A stretch of 64,000 nucleotides of DNA from positions 1-64,000 of the forward strand of contig NZ_BSTR01000030.1 of assembly GCF_030269645.1 (NCBI RefSeq). Reading direction: 5' to 3'. This DNA comes from Actinokineospora sp. NBRC 105648. GTDB taxonomy: Bacteria > Actinomycetota > Actinomycetes > Mycobacteriales > Pseudonocardiaceae. Numbering within the stretch: position 1 is the stretch's first letter; the number at the start of each line of letters is the position of its first letter. Both the position numbers and the translations under genes were made by a program. The notes beneath the pieces were generated by a model, which worked only from the letters and a program-made list of their open reading frames with translations, made no database searches and had not been told where the DNA came from. Below are positions 9,084 through 22,200 of this stretch, piece by piece.

Positions 9084-11749
9084 GGCATCTTCAAGGCGAA
9101 CTGCTCGACGAGGAGAGCCTTGTCGAGTTGCACAGTCCGGCCCCCGTCGATCACGTTGAGCACCGGGTAGCCCTCTACGTTGAGGAGCCGTTGCAGCGTC
9201 GCGACGTAGCCCTCGGGATTGCGCCGCGCACGGCTATCGAACTCGGCCAGGGCGACTAGCGGAGTGGTCCCGCCGCTCGACAGGAGGGCATCGATGATGT
9301 CCGCCACGACCTTGTTCTCCGGTGGCTTGCGGACGAACGCCCGCTGTCCGCGGTACCCGTCCGTCGCGACCACCCGGACGCCCACGGAACCCGCGGCTTC
9401 GGCTACGTCCTCGAAGAGCGGCACCGCGTCGTTCGTGGGCTGCTCACGCCTGCGGGATGGTTTGCGAACGGCCGGAGCGGACGCGATGACCTGCTCCGCG
9501 TTCCACCAGCGGGGGGTGACGGCATCAACCGAAAGCACCCGCCAGCCCGCGGGCAGCAGATCCAATCCAGGCAGCAAGACCAAGACCGGCACGGTCATCT
9601 CCGCGAGCGCGGCACCACCGTGGTAGCCGGCGTGCCGGTTCACGTAGCGGATGTCTTCACGCCATGGCACGACGACACGGCCATCACCGTAGAGCACTCG
9701 TGGGCCTGCCAACTCCACTTCACCATCCGCCGCGGTGCCCGTCCGCCACCGAGCGGATTCCGTGCCCTCGGCCCGTCTAGGTCCGTCTCCTGGTGTCGAC
9801 CGGTCGAGCACGTGGCCGTGGTCGGAGACCAGCACCACCGGCCGCCCGTACATCCTGGCTGAGTCGAGGAGTTCGGTCAGGTAGGTCACATCGCCGACTC
9901 GCCAGCCCGCCCGGTCGCCTTCCCTGCCGTGGTCGAGCGCGTCGTCGATGGTGTTGAGAACAACCCCGAGAACGTCTACTTCAGCCAGTGCTGCCACCGC
10001 GTCCGTGGAGAGCCGGTGCCCGCCCGCACCTGCCAAGTCCGCGCTGTGCAGCAGGCGCGCGGTACGCCGACGCGCAACCCAGAACGATTCGAACTGTGTT
10101 CGCTCGAACGCCTGGCGCCCCGTCGTCGGCTCGCCGCTCAGCAGGCTGGCCCGACTCCCGTTGGTCACCGATGGGACTGTCGCCACGGCGGCCAATCGCC
10201 CTTGGCCCTGCGGGGCGGCTTCGATCCAGCCCGCCCGGTTGAGTTCCGCGCCCAACTCCACCGCGACGGCGGCACTCATCCCATCCAACACGACGAGTAG
10301 TGGTTTCGCGTCCGCCAGCGGCTGCACGACTTGGTGCATGACCTCTTCGATCAGCAGACAGCCTGCGGGGGCCGCGGCCGAGGCGCCCACGGTCCACACC
10401 CTGAGCCGGTCCGCGAATGCCTCGTCAATGGCCTCCCGGCGATCGCGCGCGCTCTGGTGGACCCTGCGGTACGCGTCCGCGACGACCGGGTCAGGTGTCG
10501 GGTCGCCCGCCCACAGCAGGGTGCAAGCCCGATCGACCCAGCCCCATTGCGCCATCTGATCGCGCACGCCCTCCGCCACACTCGTGACCTGGGCCGGGGC
10601 CTCGCCGAGCCAGCGGTAGAGCCGCGCTGCCGCGTCGGCCACCCTGACTCGGTGGGGCAGCAACTGTGCCAGGGCGTGCTCGCGTACTCGAACGAGTGAC
10701 GCTTCCATCCGTTCAGCGGACTTGGCACGACGCGGAGCGACCAAGCTCGCCGCGAGAGCACGCAGTCTGAATTGGAACGACGACAGCAGAAAGTCGCTGT
10801 CCACCAGTGCTTCCGGCAATGCCGGTTTGGTCGCGGCGATGGCATCGGCGCGGGTGGCGACCGCTAGTACGACATCTCGATTGGCCGGCTCAGTCGCCCA
10901 TCGCCGCAGTGTCGCCTCCACGGCTTTGCCGAGCAGTTCCACGTCGGTGGACTTGACGATTCCGGCGAACAAGCCGCCGACGTCGATGATGACGTTGCTG
11001 GAGACACCGGGCCGTGTCGCCACCGCACCGAGCAAGCCCAACGGCAACACGTCCTCCGCGCGACCCGCCGCCGCGAGCGCCAGCACCGCGGGAGCGGCTC
11101 CGTCGACCGTCTCGCCGAGCCAACCCGCGATGCCCGAGCGCTCGGCTTCAGGCAGGTCGACGTAGCCTGCCGCACCCGGGGTACGAGTCCACGCCAGCAG
11201 AGCGGGCAGGTCGAGCGCGCCCTCACGAACCGTTCGGGTGCTCAGCCTGGCTCCGATGAGCGCGGCCACGGCCGCGTCGCGGGTGAGGACGCCGCCGACC
11301 CCCGGCCACCCGCCGACCGGCTCAGCGTCGATCAACGCGTCCAGCAACCAACCCTCACCACGCACCCGCGGGTCGAGGCCGATCGCCCCGAACCGCTGTC
11401 GGACGATCTCACCCCGGTCGATGTCGACGACCCGACCCGCGACGGTGTGCGCCCGCACGTCCCAGCCGAGGTCGTCCGTGGTCAGTGGCGTGGTGATCAC
11501 GAGCAGGTCCTCGGCCCGGTCCGGGTCTTGCTCGTGTTCACGCCAGGCGTCGACCACGCCGAGCACGGATGCCACCTGGCGGATCCGGACCTGGCGCTTG
11601 CCCGCGGTCGTGCGGAGTGCGAACTTCGGGTCAACACCGTCGAAACGACCGTGCACCAACGCCAGCCGCGCGCCCCTGCGGTCGGGCAGGAGCCCGCCGA
11701 GCAGGGCCTCGATCATCCGGCGGTTGACCGACGGCGGCGCTGCCATCAT
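9080..11749 (-). CDS. pglZ: BREX-2 phosphatase-like protein PglZ
   Basis: An 889-residue protein whose central part is a PglZ domain of the alkaline phosphatase superfamily. The metal-binding motif [11 protein letters not shown] carries the nucleophile-region Asp489, and the second metal motif VSDHGHVLD has Asp643, His644 and His646. The N-terminal 450 residues are helical and family specific. PglZ is the hallmark protein of every BREX type and is needed for phage exclusion; the substrate of the fold in BREX is not established. The ATG at 11749 (or 11746) overlaps the pglY stop. It is longer than the BREX-1 version, as is usual in type 2. Confidence 0.94.
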   Translation of the reverse strand: MMAAPPSVNRRMIEALLGGLLPDRRGARLALVHGRFDGVDPKFALRTTAGKRQVRIRQVASVLGVVDAWREHEQDPDRAEDLLVITTPLTTDDLGWDVRAHTVAGRVVDIDRGEIVRQRFGAIGLDPRVRGEGWLLDALIDAEPVGGWPGVGGVLTRDAAVAALIGARLSTRTVREGALDLPALLAWTRTPGAAGYVDLPEAERSGIAGWLGETVDGAAPAVLALAAAGRAEDVLPLGLLGAVATRPGVSSNVIIDVGGLFAGIVKSTDVELLGKAVEATLRRWATEPANRDVVLAVATRADAIAATKPALPEALVDSDFLLSSFQFRLRALAASLVAPRRAKSAERMEASLVRVREHALAQLLPHRVRVADAAARLYRWLGEAPAQVTSVAEGVRDQMAQWGWVDRACTLLWAGDPTPDPVVADAYRRVHQSARDRREAIDEAFADRLRVWTVGASAAAPAGCLLIEEVMHQVVQPLADAKPLLVVLDGMSAAVAVELGAELNRAGWIEAAPQGQGRLAAVATVPSVTNGSRASLLSGEPTTGRQAFERTQFESFWVARRRTARLLHSADLAGAGGHRLSTDAVAALAEVDVLGVVLNTIDDALDHGREGDRAGWRVGDVTYLTELLDSARMYGRPVVLVSDHGHVLDRSTPGDGPRRAEGTESARWRTGTAADGEVELAGPRVLYGDGRVVVPWREDIRYVNRHAGYHGGAALAEMTVPVLVLLPGLDLLPAGWRVLSVDAVTPRWWNAEQVIASAPAVRKPSRRREQPTNDAVPLFEDVAEAAGSVGVRVVATDGYRGQRAFVRKPPENKVVADIIDALLSSGGTTPLVALAEFDSRARRNPEGYVATLQRLLNVEGYPVLNVIDGGRTVQLDKALLVEQFALKMP

Positions 11750-14700
11750 CCCTCCGAGTCCTCATGGGCCGGTCCGGCCGGCCGCCACCGCACGTCGATC
11801 TCGATCCGCGAGTCCGGGTTGGCCGCGGTGTATGTCGCGATGTCGCGAGAGTAGTCGCGCAGGGCATCGATCACCGCACTCTCCACTCCGGACGCGGTAA
11901 CCGTGCGAGTTCCACGCGATCGTGGCAGGTTCTCGAGCCCACCTTGCACCGGCGTATTCTCGGCCGCGGGCACCGGGTCGACAACCTCCACCGGACTCCG
12001 CGGCAGGGGATTGGCCCCGCCACCGGCTTGGGTGGCGGTCTTGGCGACATCGGTGATGAGCTCGATGACGCTCGCCCGGGCGCGATCGAGCACGGGTGCC
12101 AGCGCCCGGGTGAACTCGTGCGCGTTGGCCGCCGTACCGATCTCGTCGGTGAGGCGCTGCGCGCGGTCGCCGAAGCTGTCGGTTCGGGCGCGGTACCCGC
12201 GAACCGTGGTGAGTAGAGCCCACTCCACCCGGTCCAGCGCAGCCAGGACCGCGGGTGCCTGGGTCGAGGCCGAGGCCAACTCGGCGTCCGACGAGCCGTA
12301 CTCGGCACCGGCCAACTCGTCGAGCAGTGCGGTGGGGTCGGCGTGGTCGACCAGGCCAGCGAGCAAGTCTGCCGCGTCCGTGGTGCTGGCGACCCGGTCG
12401 GCGTCCTCAGCGAGACCCAGCGCCGCCGCGTGGTTGTGCAAGGACTGGCGCACCCCGAGCACGGCGGGCTCCAGCTCCACCGCTTTGGCGCGCACTTCAT
12501 CGGCGAGCCGGGCGACGTTGCGAGCCAGCAGAGCATCAGGCGCGTGCAGGCCGAAGATCGCTCCGGCGCGGGTCCTGGCCAGCTCGTAGCGTTGGGGCGT
12601 AGGCAGACGTTGGGCGCGCAGCGACCAACCGGTACCGATCTTTTCCAGCACGGGCGGCTCGGCGTTCGAGCTCTGGTAGAGCCACGCACGGTCCGCGAGC
12701 AGCGCGTAGACGGCGATGATGAGATTGCCGATGGACTTGTCGAGACCGGTGTAGCCGAGTTCCTCGATCCAGCGACGGATGTCCTCCACGCCGTAGTCGC
12801 CGGTGACGTCGTGTGCCGCGGCCTGCCGGTCGATGCGCCTGCGCCATTCCGGGCTCAGGATCAGCGGCCCGTCGTGCACCTCGCCGAGTTCAAGCGGGTG
12901 CACCACCCGCTTGACCAGGGCCAAGTCCTTGCGGTCGACCACCTCTCGGTTGCTGTTCTCCGCAGCCTTGGTGATCCAGCTCAACACCACCCGCAGCTCA
13001 GTCGGGCTGAGTGGCTTGCGGCTGCCCGACGGGTCGAAGTCAGGGTGTTTGGGGTAGAGCACCGCGTAGAGCTCGTCGGCGAGCGAGAGCATGTTGTACT
13101 CGAAGTCCGCACCGCCTTGCAGCCGTGGCCGGTGGCCCGGCTGCAGCGACATGACGTGCTCGCCGTCGGGCACCTCGGGCCCGACCTCATCGACCTGGGC
13201 GATGCCGTAGAGCTGGCGAAGGTACGCGATCAGTTGCGAGGTCAGGTTGTCGCGCTGGGCCTCCAACTGGTGGCGCACCCGGATGCGGTCATCCGCGGAC
13301 AGGTGGCTGCCGTAGTCGTCGAGCCGGTCGCGCTCCAGCAGGTGCTGAATCTTGAGCAACCTGCCCAGCTGGGCGGACTTGCGCGAGTTGAGGAAATGCG
13401 GCAACCAAACGATGGTCGCCGCGCGGTGACCGGCACGCATCAGGCCGCGCACACGGTTAGCATCGTCGCTGGGGCCTCTGTCGTGCTCAGCATCGAACGG
13501 GTAGTCCAAGACGAACCGGATGCGGCCCTCGACGCTGGGTGTGAACTGCGCGTCCGCGAGCGCGTGGGAGTCGCGCACGTTGTCGAACACGAACTCCGCG
13601 ACCCGACGGGTCCCCCGCCAGATAATCTCCCGCTCACACACGAACGAGCCGGTGTCGGTCACGTTCAACTCGGTCCACAGCTGGTTCTTGACCCAGATCC
13701 GCCGCGCACCGAGCCGGTCGATCTCGCCGACGGCGTCGAGCAGCGGCTCGATGTCCAGGTCGGACAGGTGCAATGCGAAGACCGGGTCCTCGGCACCGTC
13801 CGCACGCAGCTCGCCGAACTCTGCCTGCAGCTCGCGCAGCCTGCTGACCACCACGGCGCCCTCGGACGTGGTGCGCGAGCGGATCGAACCGTAGTTGAGT
13901 GCGGCCAACCGGGCTCCGGTGAGCCGAGCGAGTGCGGGGACGGTCGGCGCGAGCGCGGCCAGCATGAGTGTCTTGACGAGGCGGTCGTCAGCCTTGAACC
14001 GAGCGTCGTCGGCGCTCTCGTACTTGGCCAGCAGGTGTGCTTGGACCTTGGTGTGGAAGCGGGCCGCGGCTTCGGACTCGCGGCGCAGCTTGTCGGTGAA
14101 GGCCTCACCGGTCCCGTCGACGAGGACGTCCCACAGGTCGCCGAGCGGGAAGAGTTGCCCGAGGGTGAAGTCCGCACGCCGCCGGTAGAGCATCTCCTCC
14201 AGCAATTTGAGTCCTGTGCGCTCGCGCTGCAACGCGCCGGAGAGCGCGACCAGCACGTTGAGCAAGGCAGGCGAGAGCGGGTAGACCGAGCGGAAGTCAT
14301 CCCAGTCCGCGCCGGTCACACCATTGGCGTCGAGCAGCACGTCCTTGACCGAACCCTTGGTCGAGTCGATGCTCGCAAACGCTTGCCTGAGCAGATCTTC
14401 CTTCCCCGGGAACGGTTTGAGGATCCGCTCCTTGATGATCGCGGGCAGGTTGCGGTCCTCCAGGCTGATCACGTCGACCCGACCCGCGAGGTAATTGACC
14501 TGCGTCTCGAGGTTCTTCACATCCGCGCCGGTGACGTCCTCGCCGACGAGCTTCGACAGGTCGCGCTGACGGGAGATGAACGACACGATCGGGACCGGCC
14601 GATCGGCCACACCGGACTCGATCAACTTGACCAGCTTGCTGACCTGCGTGTTGACGAACCGCTGGTTGGTGATATTGGCCTGCAGCCACAGGATCAGCTC

Positions 14701-15534
14701 GTCGAGGAACAACACCACGCCGTCATAGCCGAGGTCGCGAGCGTGGGTGCTGATGATCGACAGTCCGTCTTCGAGCGGCAGGAATGCCTTCGTGTCGCCG
14801 ATCGCACCGCGCACGTAGCTCGACATCGGTCCGGACAACAACGCCGAGATCAGGGCGTCGCGGACCGGGTCCCCGGCAGGCGCGGCGAACGCGCGGTCGA
14901 GTTCAGTCGTGGTCCACGCCGACACGGCCGCGCCATCGATCGGCGCGAGGTCGTCTGGATCATGCACCGTGGGAAGGTCAGCGCCGGTACCGAGCCAGTC
15001 GGCGAACTTGGCATCGCTGCCCAGGAACTCGCGCTGTCGGCGCGCGTCGACCAGCATCGCGTCCGCCCGGTAGACAGGCGGCGTAGGCGAGTCCGGGTGC
15101 AACGCGCGAACGGTGGCAACGTACCCGCCGAGCAGTGCCGAGTCGAGGTCGGCTGCACCGACGAGGTGAAACGGAACCATGAGGAACCGCTTGTTGCGCA
15201 ACCACTCGTCGTGCTCGGCGATCACGGGTTGCAATCGCGGCTTCGCCCGCGCGGCCGGATCGTTGTTGAGGATGGCGTGCAGAACGGTCAAGAAGTGGCT
15301 CTTACCGGCACCGTACGAACCGTGCAGGTAGGCAGCTTGCGAGTTGCCGTCTTTCAGTGCCGCACGCACCAACCGCATGGCCTTGCCCAGGGCGGTCTTG
15401 ATCTGATCAGTGACGACGTACTCGGAGACCCGGGCGGCGGTGTCGGTGAACCCGCCGGACAACTCGATCTTGAAGTTGCCGGAGTGCACCGATTCCGGGA
15501 TGTGGATGACATCCCGCAGGAACACCTCACTCAC
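11746..15534 (-). CDS. pglY: BREX-2 ATPase PglY
   Basis: A 1262-residue AAA-type ATPase, the type 2 counterpart of BrxC. The N-terminus reads [19 protein letters not shown]. Walker A is [11 protein letters not shown] (Lys78), and the Walker B/DExx segment [13 protein letters not shown] has Asp278-Glu279. A long helical C-terminal region follows and ends in a Pro/Gly-rich linker with a short conserved tail ([12 protein letters not shown]). I chose GTG at 15534, which gives a GTGA overlap with the pglX stop; the open frame upstream lies inside pglX. In Streptomyces, PglY nucleotide binding is needed for phage growth limitation. The large size matches the family. Confidence 0.94.
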   Translation of the reverse strand: MSEVFLRDVIHIPESVHSGNFKIELSGGFTDTAARVSEYVVTDQIKTALGKAMRLVRAALKDGNSQAAYLHGSYGAGKSHFLTVLHAILNNDPAARAKPRLQPVIAEHDEWLRNKRFLMVPFHLVGAADLDSALLGGYVATVRALHPDSPTPPVYRADAMLVDARRQREFLGSDAKFADWLGTGADLPTVHDPDDLAPIDGAAVSAWTTTELDRAFAAPAGDPVRDALISALLSGPMSSYVRGAIGDTKAFLPLEDGLSIISTHARDLGYDGVVLFLDELILWLQANITNQRFVNTQVSKLVKLIESGVADRPVPIVSFISRQRDLSKLVGEDVTGADVKNLETQVNYLAGRVDVISLEDRNLPAIIKERILKPFPGKEDLLRQAFASIDSTKGSVKDVLLDANGVTGADWDDFRSVYPLSPALLNVLVALSGALQRERTGLKLLEEMLYRRRADFTLGQLFPLGDLWDVLVDGTGEAFTDKLRRESEAAARFHTKVQAHLLAKYESADDARFKADDRLVKTLMLAALAPTVPALARLTGARLAALNYGSIRSRTTSEGAVVVSRLRELQAEFGELRADGAEDPVFALHLSDLDIEPLLDAVGEIDRLGARRIWVKNQLWTELNVTDTGSFVCEREIIWRGTRRVAEFVFDNVRDSHALADAQFTPSVEGRIRFVLDYPFDAEHDRGPSDDANRVRGLMRAGHRAATIVWLPHFLNSRKSAQLGRLLKIQHLLERDRLDDYGSHLSADDRIRVRHQLEAQRDNLTSQLIAYLRQLYGIAQVDEVGPEVPDGEHVMSLQPGHRPRLQGGADFEYNMLSLADELYAVLYPKHPDFDPSGSRKPLSPTELRVVLSWITKAAENSNREVVDRKDLALVKRVVHPLELGEVHDGPLILSPEWRRRIDRQAAAHDVTGDYGVEDIRRWIEELGYTGLDKSIGNLIIAVYALLADRAWLYQSSNAEPPVLEKIGTGWSLRAQRLPTPQRYELARTRAGAIFGLHAPDALLARNVARLADEVRAKAVELEPAVLGVRQSLHNHAAALGLAEDADRVASTTDAADLLAGLVDHADPTALLDELAGAEYGSSDAELASASTQAPAVLAALDRVEWALLTTVRGYRARTDSFGDRAQRLTDEIGTAANAHEFTRALAPVLDRARASVIELITDVAKTATQAGGGANPLPRSPVEVVDPVPAAENTPVQGGLENLPRSRGTRTVTASGVESAVIDALRDYSRDIATYTAANPDSRIEIDVRWRPAGPAHEDSEG

Positions 15535-18500
15535 GAGCCCGCCTCCGTCATGTCGATCTGCTCGGCTTCGACCGTGCTCTTCCGGCTCCTGACTGCGGCC
15601 TTGCGACCCCGACTCACCTGGGGCCGCCACCCAGCGAGTTCGCCATCGGTGAGCCGGTGCAGGGCCTGCTGGTCGCGCAGGAACGCCTGGTACTCCTCAG
15701 CCGGGTCACCGTCCCACTCCGCGTCGTAGCCGGAGTGCCACTGCACCACCCAGGGCATCACCTCGGCCAGACCAGCCACCAATGGGGTCAGCCGCGCGGC
15801 GTCCCAACCGGACTGCTCGGTGCGCTCGTTGATCGTGTTGACCAAGGCCTGGGCCTGGTCCTTGTGGTCCCACCCTGCCCAACCGAGCAACAGCGTCGGA
15901 TCGGACTCGGGACCCGCGTCGGGGTAGGAGATGAACCGCTCCTTGGGCACGTCGAGCTTGCCGCGGTGGCTCCAGTAGCTGACCTTGCGGAAGTCCGCGG
16001 TCGTGTACTTAGGCGGCACCGCGATGGCGAGCCTCTTGCCGGTGCGGTCTTCCTCGCGCTGCTGCTCCCAAACACGCTCCCACTGCGCCCGCTTGCGCAG
16101 GCCAGTGTCCTTATAGCGGAGAGCGGCCAGGTACGGCACGTGCTGATCGGCGACGATCACCTCCAGCACCTGGGCGAGCGTGACATCGCGCCGGTTGAGG
16201 TGATCGGCCGCGTAGAGCTGGGCGACGGAGTTGATGTCCTCGTCGTCGCGGAGCTGGTCAGCGAGCTGGTTCACGGTCAGCGTGCGGGGCTGCTTGAGGC
16301 CATCCCGCAGCGCGAACCAGAGGTCTTCACGCTCACAGCGGTCGAGCAGCCAGGACCGCAGGGCCCGCTCTTCCTTCTTCTCCCAAGACTCAGCCGACCA
16401 ACGCCGCTTGCACTCCGGCCGTTCGATCAGCGCGATGTCCTTGCGCTTCTCAATGATGTCGATCCGCGCTTGAACGATGTCCTGATACCACTGCGGCCAG
16501 TGCGAGGGAATCTCAGTAATCGGCGTCGAGCCGTGTCGCGCAAACCAGGTAGTCTCCAAATCACCGGCCGCGATCTTGCGCGCGAGCACAATCTCAAACG
16601 CCCGCTCGCCAAGCGCGATCCCTGGAACTTCGTCCCGCTCCTTCACAACCAGGCGATCAGCCTCAGCAGTGGCGATCAGACCGTAGAGCCGGTAGGTGTC
16701 CCAGTCAAGTTCTTCTTGCAGGACAATCATGCGCGCCCTGATCCGCTCATGCTCAGACTTGGCCGCGTCCAACCGCGCTCTGGTCGGCACCGCCTGTTTT
16801 TCAACTGCAGCAGGCTCACACTTCGCCAGAGCTTGCGCTAAGCCGTCCAAAGCACGCCCATACTTCAACGGGAATTCTTCAGGCAACGGAAACTCTTGCA
16901 GCTTGGTACCGGTGAACTCGTAGAATTTTTCCCAATCTTCACTTGCTATCCCGCCTCCAATGCCTCCATTTCCCTTATCGTGACAGACTTGCTTAAGCCA
17001 GAAACTCGCCGTGGACGAGTTGAGCACCCCCAACAACGCGAGATGCTCGTCCTCGTCCACCGTGTCGGCCAATTTGATTACTGGCGCCGTTCGATTGAAG
17101 ACCCGATTTCCTCTGTCCAACACGAAATGATTGCTCGTCGCCACAAACGGGAAGGCTATAGACAACTCAGAACGATAGGCCGAGGCGGTGTGTTGCATGT
17201 ATTCCCACCAATGCAGACCAGAAGCTCTCATATCGCCTTGAAATGTTCGACGAGCCGCGAGCATTGTACGCCAAACCCATAGTTCATTCTCAAGAAGATC
17301 GGTATCTAGGTCACTGCGATACGGGTACCAGATTGCAACCGACGACCGGGTTTGCCAATCTCTAACATCCTCGCCAATCAGCAAAGGCATTATGGGGCGG
17401 GACGGAATACGGTTCTCCAGAAAGCGCGTTGGACGCGTGAAAGCCTCGTCCGCACCGGCCCGAATTCCTCGCCCAACCGAACCTTCCAGAAGTTGGCGGA
17501 GCTTGCACCTCTTGGTATCAACGATCTCGAAAACAGCGCTCGCCTCTCCACCACTAAGCGACCAAGGATGCTGTCGAAAGTCGGCAGACTGCACATCTCT
17601 AACCGAGACCCAGGGCGTATCCACAGGGTTCTTGTCCCAGTTGTCGACAATAGCCGACCACACGAGACCAGCCGACGGTACGTCGGGCTCGAACGGCTCA
17701 CCTTGAACACCCAGAATGGCCCGTAGCACATCGGCGGTTCGCCCTGCACAGTTTCTTCCAGCTAGAATAACGGTCGGAGTTCCGTGGCCAGGAATATAGA
17801 CACCTGACGTGTCGATCACATGAGTCAGAGAAACTGTATGGAAAAAGTCTTCCACAAGCTTCTTGCCAAACTCACGCTTCATGAACGAGTTGGCGGTGAG
17901 CTGTCCGACGAATCCAGAGTTGCGATCCTCCCCCTGATTTCGCTGAGCCAGTTTGAATGAACACTCAACGAACGGGACAGACAGTGCGTAGGTTCCCGAA
18001 CAGGAATCATAGCCAGTGCGGTAGTTCTCGTTGTCTTGCTTGTCCTTAGGCGTGATATATGGCGGGTTGCCGACTACAACATGGTACGAGCTACGCCCCA
18101 GGAGGTCACATTTGGAGATGTAGTTATCGACGTCTTCCGTGCGATAAGTGAAGGGGTCTTCGTCTGCAAATAGTTCGCCCTGTTGCCACACAGGTGCGCC
18201 TCGCCCATGTAACAGCGAGTCCCCCACCGCGACGTTGATTGGGAACTTCTGAGCATGCAGGGTCTTGACCTCAGCAGCCTTGAGGGCCGCGATGAGCAGG
18301 CGGAAGCGGGCGATGGAGGCTGCAAAGGGGTTCTTGTCGCAGCCGTGGACGGACTCCAGGGAGCGTCGGATCAGGTCCCAACGTTCCGCCGCCGGGGACT
18401 TCTTCTGCCAGGCTTCGAACAGGCGGTGGAAGATGCCCAACAAGAAGTGGCCCGAGCCGCAGGCAGGGTCGATGGTGCGCAGGCCGTCGAGGCCGAACTC

Positions 18501-19184
18501 CTCGATGGCAGGCGTCAGCGTCAGATCGAGGATGAACTCCTCGACGAACTCCGGTGTCTGCAGCAGGGCGTACGTCTTCCGGGCCGCCTCAGACAGGTCC
18601 TGGTAGAGGTCACCGAGAAACCGAGTGTCCAACTTCGGGTCAGTGAAGTCGTGCACGATGACGCCGTCGGCACCGCGCCTGCGCCAGAAGCCGATCAATG
18701 CTGTGGCGGTCTCGAACGATGGAGTGATCTCCCACAATGGGTTGTATCGCGCATCAAACAAACCTGCGACGGTGTCGTTGGACTCTGCCAAGTGGTTGAA
18801 CGCCTCGACGATCCAGTCGCGGTCGTTCTTGGCTGGGTTGGCGCGGAAGTACGCCTCATGCCGGTCTTCGGCGTCGGTCAGCCGCTCCCCCGGCCCAGCG
18901 AGGTACGGGTCATCGATCAGCCGGTTGTCCTCGCAGAACCGGACGAACACCGTCCCCAGTACCCAGGCGACCGCCACCTGGGTCACCCGCTCATCACGCC
19001 ACGACTCGTACGTCGCCGCCGTTCGCTTGGCATCGAACGCGGTCTTGTACTCCTTAACCAACGGCTCCGCGAACTCGGCTTCCTCGCTGCGCCCGCGCAG
19101 GTCGTCCTCCAGTAGGACGACCTGTTTGCGCAGGTCCGCCAGCAACGCCCGCTGGTCGACTCCGCTCGGTACCGCCTCGGTCAC
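15531..19184 (-). CDS. pglX: BREX-2 adenine-specific DNA methyltransferase PglX
   Basis: A 1217-residue N6-adenine methyltransferase that should mark host DNA at a short non-palindromic site. The SAM-binding motif [12 protein letters not shown] begins at Asp239 and the catalytic NPPY motif at Asn373 ([13 protein letters not shown]). A target-recognition region follows, and a helical C-terminal domain occupies roughly residues 890-1217. GTG at 19184 follows GGAGAGG; the frame upstream lies within pglW. The middle of the gene (about 16530-18240) is strikingly AT-richer than both ends: 60-base lines counted by hand gave 42-50% GC there against 63-70% in the flanks. That suggests replacement of the recognition segment by recombination. 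Confidence 0.95.
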   Translation of the reverse strand: MTEAVPSGVDQRALLADLRKQVVLLEDDLRGRSEEAEFAEPLVKEYKTAFDAKRTAATYESWRDERVTQVAVAWVLGTVFVRFCEDNRLIDDPYLAGPGERLTDAEDRHEAYFRANPAKNDRDWIVEAFNHLAESNDTVAGLFDARYNPLWEITPSFETATALIGFWRRRGADGVIVHDFTDPKLDTRFLGDLYQDLSEAARKTYALLQTPEFVEEFILDLTLTPAIEEFGLDGLRTIDPACGSGHFLLGIFHRLFEAWQKKSPAAERWDLIRRSLESVHGCDKNPFAASIARFRLLIAALKAAEVKTLHAQKFPINVAVGDSLLHGRGAPVWQQGELFADEDPFTYRTEDVDNYISKCDLLGRSSYHVVVGNPPYITPKDKQDNENYRTGYDSCSGTYALSVPFVECSFKLAQRNQGEDRNSGFVGQLTANSFMKREFGKKLVEDFFHTVSLTHVIDTSGVYIPGHGTPTVILAGRNCAGRTADVLRAILGVQGEPFEPDVPSAGLVWSAIVDNWDKNPVDTPWVSVRDVQSADFRQHPWSLSGGEASAVFEIVDTKRCKLRQLLEGSVGRGIRAGADEAFTRPTRFLENRIPSRPIMPLLIGEDVRDWQTRSSVAIWYPYRSDLDTDLLENELWVWRTMLAARRTFQGDMRASGLHWWEYMQHTASAYRSELSIAFPFVATSNHFVLDRGNRVFNRTAPVIKLADTVDEDEHLALLGVLNSSTASFWLKQVCHDKGNGGIGGGIASEDWEKFYEFTGTKLQEFPLPEEFPLKYGRALDGLAQALAKCEPAAVEKQAVPTRARLDAAKSEHERIRARMIVLQEELDWDTYRLYGLIATAEADRLVVKERDEVPGIALGERAFEIVLARKIAAGDLETTWFARHGSTPITEIPSHWPQWYQDIVQARIDIIEKRKDIALIERPECKRRWSAESWEKKEERALRSWLLDRCEREDLWFALRDGLKQPRTLTVNQLADQLRDDEDINSVAQLYAADHLNRRDVTLAQVLEVIVADQHVPYLAALRYKDTGLRKRAQWERVWEQQREEDRTGKRLAIAVPPKYTTADFRKVSYWSHRGKLDVPKERFISYPDAGPESDPTLLLGWAGWDHKDQAQALVNTINERTEQSGWDAARLTPLVAGLAEVMPWVVQWHSGYDAEWDGDPAEEYQAFLRDQQALHRLTDGELAGWRPQVSRGRKAAVRSRKSTVEAEQIDMTEAGS

Positions 19185-19203
19185 GTTCCACCCTCTCCGA
19201 CCG

Positions 19204-22200
19204 CTATGCGGCCGATGTCGCGCTCTTGAGCTGATCCATGAACCCGCGACCAAGCACCACCTGCTCGGCGGTGTCCTCGATCTCGACGATCCGACCGTCC
19301 AGGCGGGGAGTGGTGTTTGCCGCTTCGCCGGGGCACAGCAGCCACAGGCCGTGCGGCCGGTCGGGTGCGCGTCGCGCCGCTTTCTGCAGACGGACCAGCA
19401 GTTCCCGGCCGCCTGCCTCGAAGTACCTGGCCAGCAGGCCCGCATCGTGCACGAGCAGGACCTGGCGCTCGGCCGCGCGGGCGAGCAGCGCGGATTCCAC
19501 TCGCTGCCATGTGTGGTCCACGTAGGACCGCAAGCCCTGGCTGAGGCGACCGGTCTCGGTGAACCGGGCGTCGATGGTGAGCACCTTCTCCCAGTCAGTT
19601 CCCTGCTCGGCCGCCAAGGCACGGAACTCGGTCAGGAACAGGGTGTTGAAGTCCACCGGGGACACCTCGTAGACCTGCGCCAGGGTCGCCGCGAGACCAG
19701 GCAGGTGGCGGCCGTGCAGGGTTAGCGCGCGGAATCCGCCGCGTTCGACGGCCAGCGCGAGTTTGCGGTAGGACGCGTCACCCAGCTCGGTGCTCATGAT
19801 GGACAAGCTGGTATTGCTGAACTGCGATGATGAAGAGCGGGGTACTTCCGGCGCGGGAGCGCGGAAGACTCGCAACACCGTGTCGTACTCCAGTTCGAAC
19901 CCGGCGGCGCGCAGTGCGTCCCCCAGCACCACGTGGGTTAGCCTGCTGGGCACGTTCAGATCCGGGAACCTGGCTCGCACCTTGGCGATCAGGTCGTGTG
20001 GACTGATGCCGGGATCACGTCGGACACCAGCGGCAGCCTGGGACAGGCGAAGCGCGCGGGCCAAGTCCAGCTCTCGGGGGTAGAGCTCCAACCTCGGCGA
20101 CCCGGCCGCGTTCTTCGACATCCGGGCCGCGAGGCCGACCAGCCTGGTGTCGGCGAGCGCGGGCAGTCCTTCGGGCGGCGCGACCGCACGCAGTTCCCGA
20201 ACCACGGCCACCGCACCTGGCAACGAGTCTTGGTCGGCGACCAACTGATCCGCGCGCTTGCCGAGCGCGACGGCGTAATCCGCCATCTCCTGAGCGCTAG
20301 GTACGTCGGTACCGTGCAGTGATTCCAAGGCGACCAGCACCCGACCCGCTCGGCGCAGTACCGCCAGTCGGGGATCGGACACCTCGTCGGCGTTCGCTTT
20401 GACCTCGGCTGCGGTCTCCGCTTCCACCGCGGCTCGGACCACGGCCAAGGCTCGCGCCATGACGAGTTCGCGAGCCGCGTCGGAGGCGCCGTGGCGGACG
20501 CGGATGGCGACCGCCAACTCGTCCACGGTGCACACCCGACCACGGGACTCTAGGACCCCGACCAGTTCGTCGCGCACGCCCACGAGCCAGTCGGTCCCCG
20601 CCCACTCCTTGGCCGCCGCGCGGTGGTGGGTGGACACGGTCGCCTGGGTGACGCCCAGCCGGTTGGCTACCTCGGCCTGGGTCGGCCACGTGGGTGGGAT
20701 CTCGCCTTCGGACTCCGCGGGCAGCCCCAGTGTCAGCCGCACCGCGTCCGTCTTCTTAGACCTGCGCTTGGCCTCGGGCAAGAGCTGGGCAGCCATGTCG
20801 TCCACACTCATCGCGGCAGTGGAACTCGGTACTTCCTGCCGCCCGCGACCGCCGCCCAGCATGGTCGTCCACTGTTTGTGCCTGCGATTCAGTTCACGCC
20901 GTACCGAGGCGCCCGCACCTCGAACCCGCGGAATCTCGTAGGGGGGCACGTCGAGCAGTTCGCCCACGGTGTAGGCGTTCAGCGTCGCGGCAACGGACTG
21001 CGCCCGGGGCGACAGACCTGCGGCAACGAGAAGTGTGCCAGGGGTGACCGCCTGCGCGGCTGTGTCGCGCTGCTCCTCCAACGACTCGTCCGAGCCGTGA
21101 TCGGTCTCCGGGGAAGAGGCAGGCGCTGTGGCATCCGCGACCCGGAAGACCCCTCGCCACGCCTCCTCCATCTGCTTGAGCGTGTCGAACCGCCGGTTGA
21201 CATCGCGGTGCAGTGCTCGGTGGAAGAACGACGACAGGCCTTCGCGCAACGCGGGCTCGAACAGCTCGTCGACGATCTTGGGGGTCTCGTCGTCGATGGT
21301 CTTGGGGTCGGCGATGTCGTCGCCCCACCGGGGCAGCTCCCCGGCCGCCATCTGGTAGAGCGTCACCGCGACGGCGTACCACTCGGCGTGGTCGTCGAAG
21401 ACCGGCCTGCGCCGGTCGCCCAGGAACGGGTCGAGGTAGCGGTGGGTACCGGCCTTGATGTCCTTGTCCGACACACCGGCGAGGGAGAAGTCGAAGAGCT
21501 TGAGCTGCCGGGAGCGGTCTGCCCTGCGCAGCACACCGAGGTTGTCCGGCTTGATGTCGCGGTGCCGGATCCCCTTGCCCGCCAACTGGTCCAGCGCGGT
21601 GAACAGGTCGCCACCGAACCGCTCGAGATCGTGGTAGCTCAGCCTGCCCTCGGCGCGCAACTGCATGCCGAGCGACTGTTCGCCGACGAACTCCAGGTCG
21701 AGCAGCATCCGCTCGCCCAGTTCGCGGAGCGGGCCGAGCAGCTTCACCACGATCCCGCCGCCGACCTGCTCCAACGCGCGGGCTTCGGCCGTCAGCCGAG
21801 CGTTGCGCGTGGCGTCGAGAGCGATCTTGAGGACCTTGCGTTCGACGCTGTCGGCGCCGTCGTCGTCAACACCCTGCTGGGTGACCAGCAGGGCACGAGC
21901 GGTCGCACCGGTGCCCAGCACGCGGTCGACCATCCAGTCACCGTCGATCAGCTGCCCGGGCGTGGCGGTCAGGGGATCGATGACGTGCGCCGATCGAAGC
22001 GGCTCGGTCAGTTCCTTCTCGATCTCGTCGAGGCCGTGCAGGAACTCCTCGACGCTGGGGAGCCGCTCGTTCCAGTCCGAGCGGGTCGCCTCGAAGACGA
22101 GGTGGTCCAGTGAGTCGACTATCCCGTCCGCGATCACCGAGGGGTGCAGACCACCGTCCCGAGCCACTCGCTCAGTCAGTTCGGTGCGCAGCGCCGCAGG

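Noticed and set aside
12343-15729. A 1128-codon open frame on the plus strand opposite pglY and pglX
   Set aside because: It is a GC-rich antisense shadow without domains; pglY on the other strand has full motif support.
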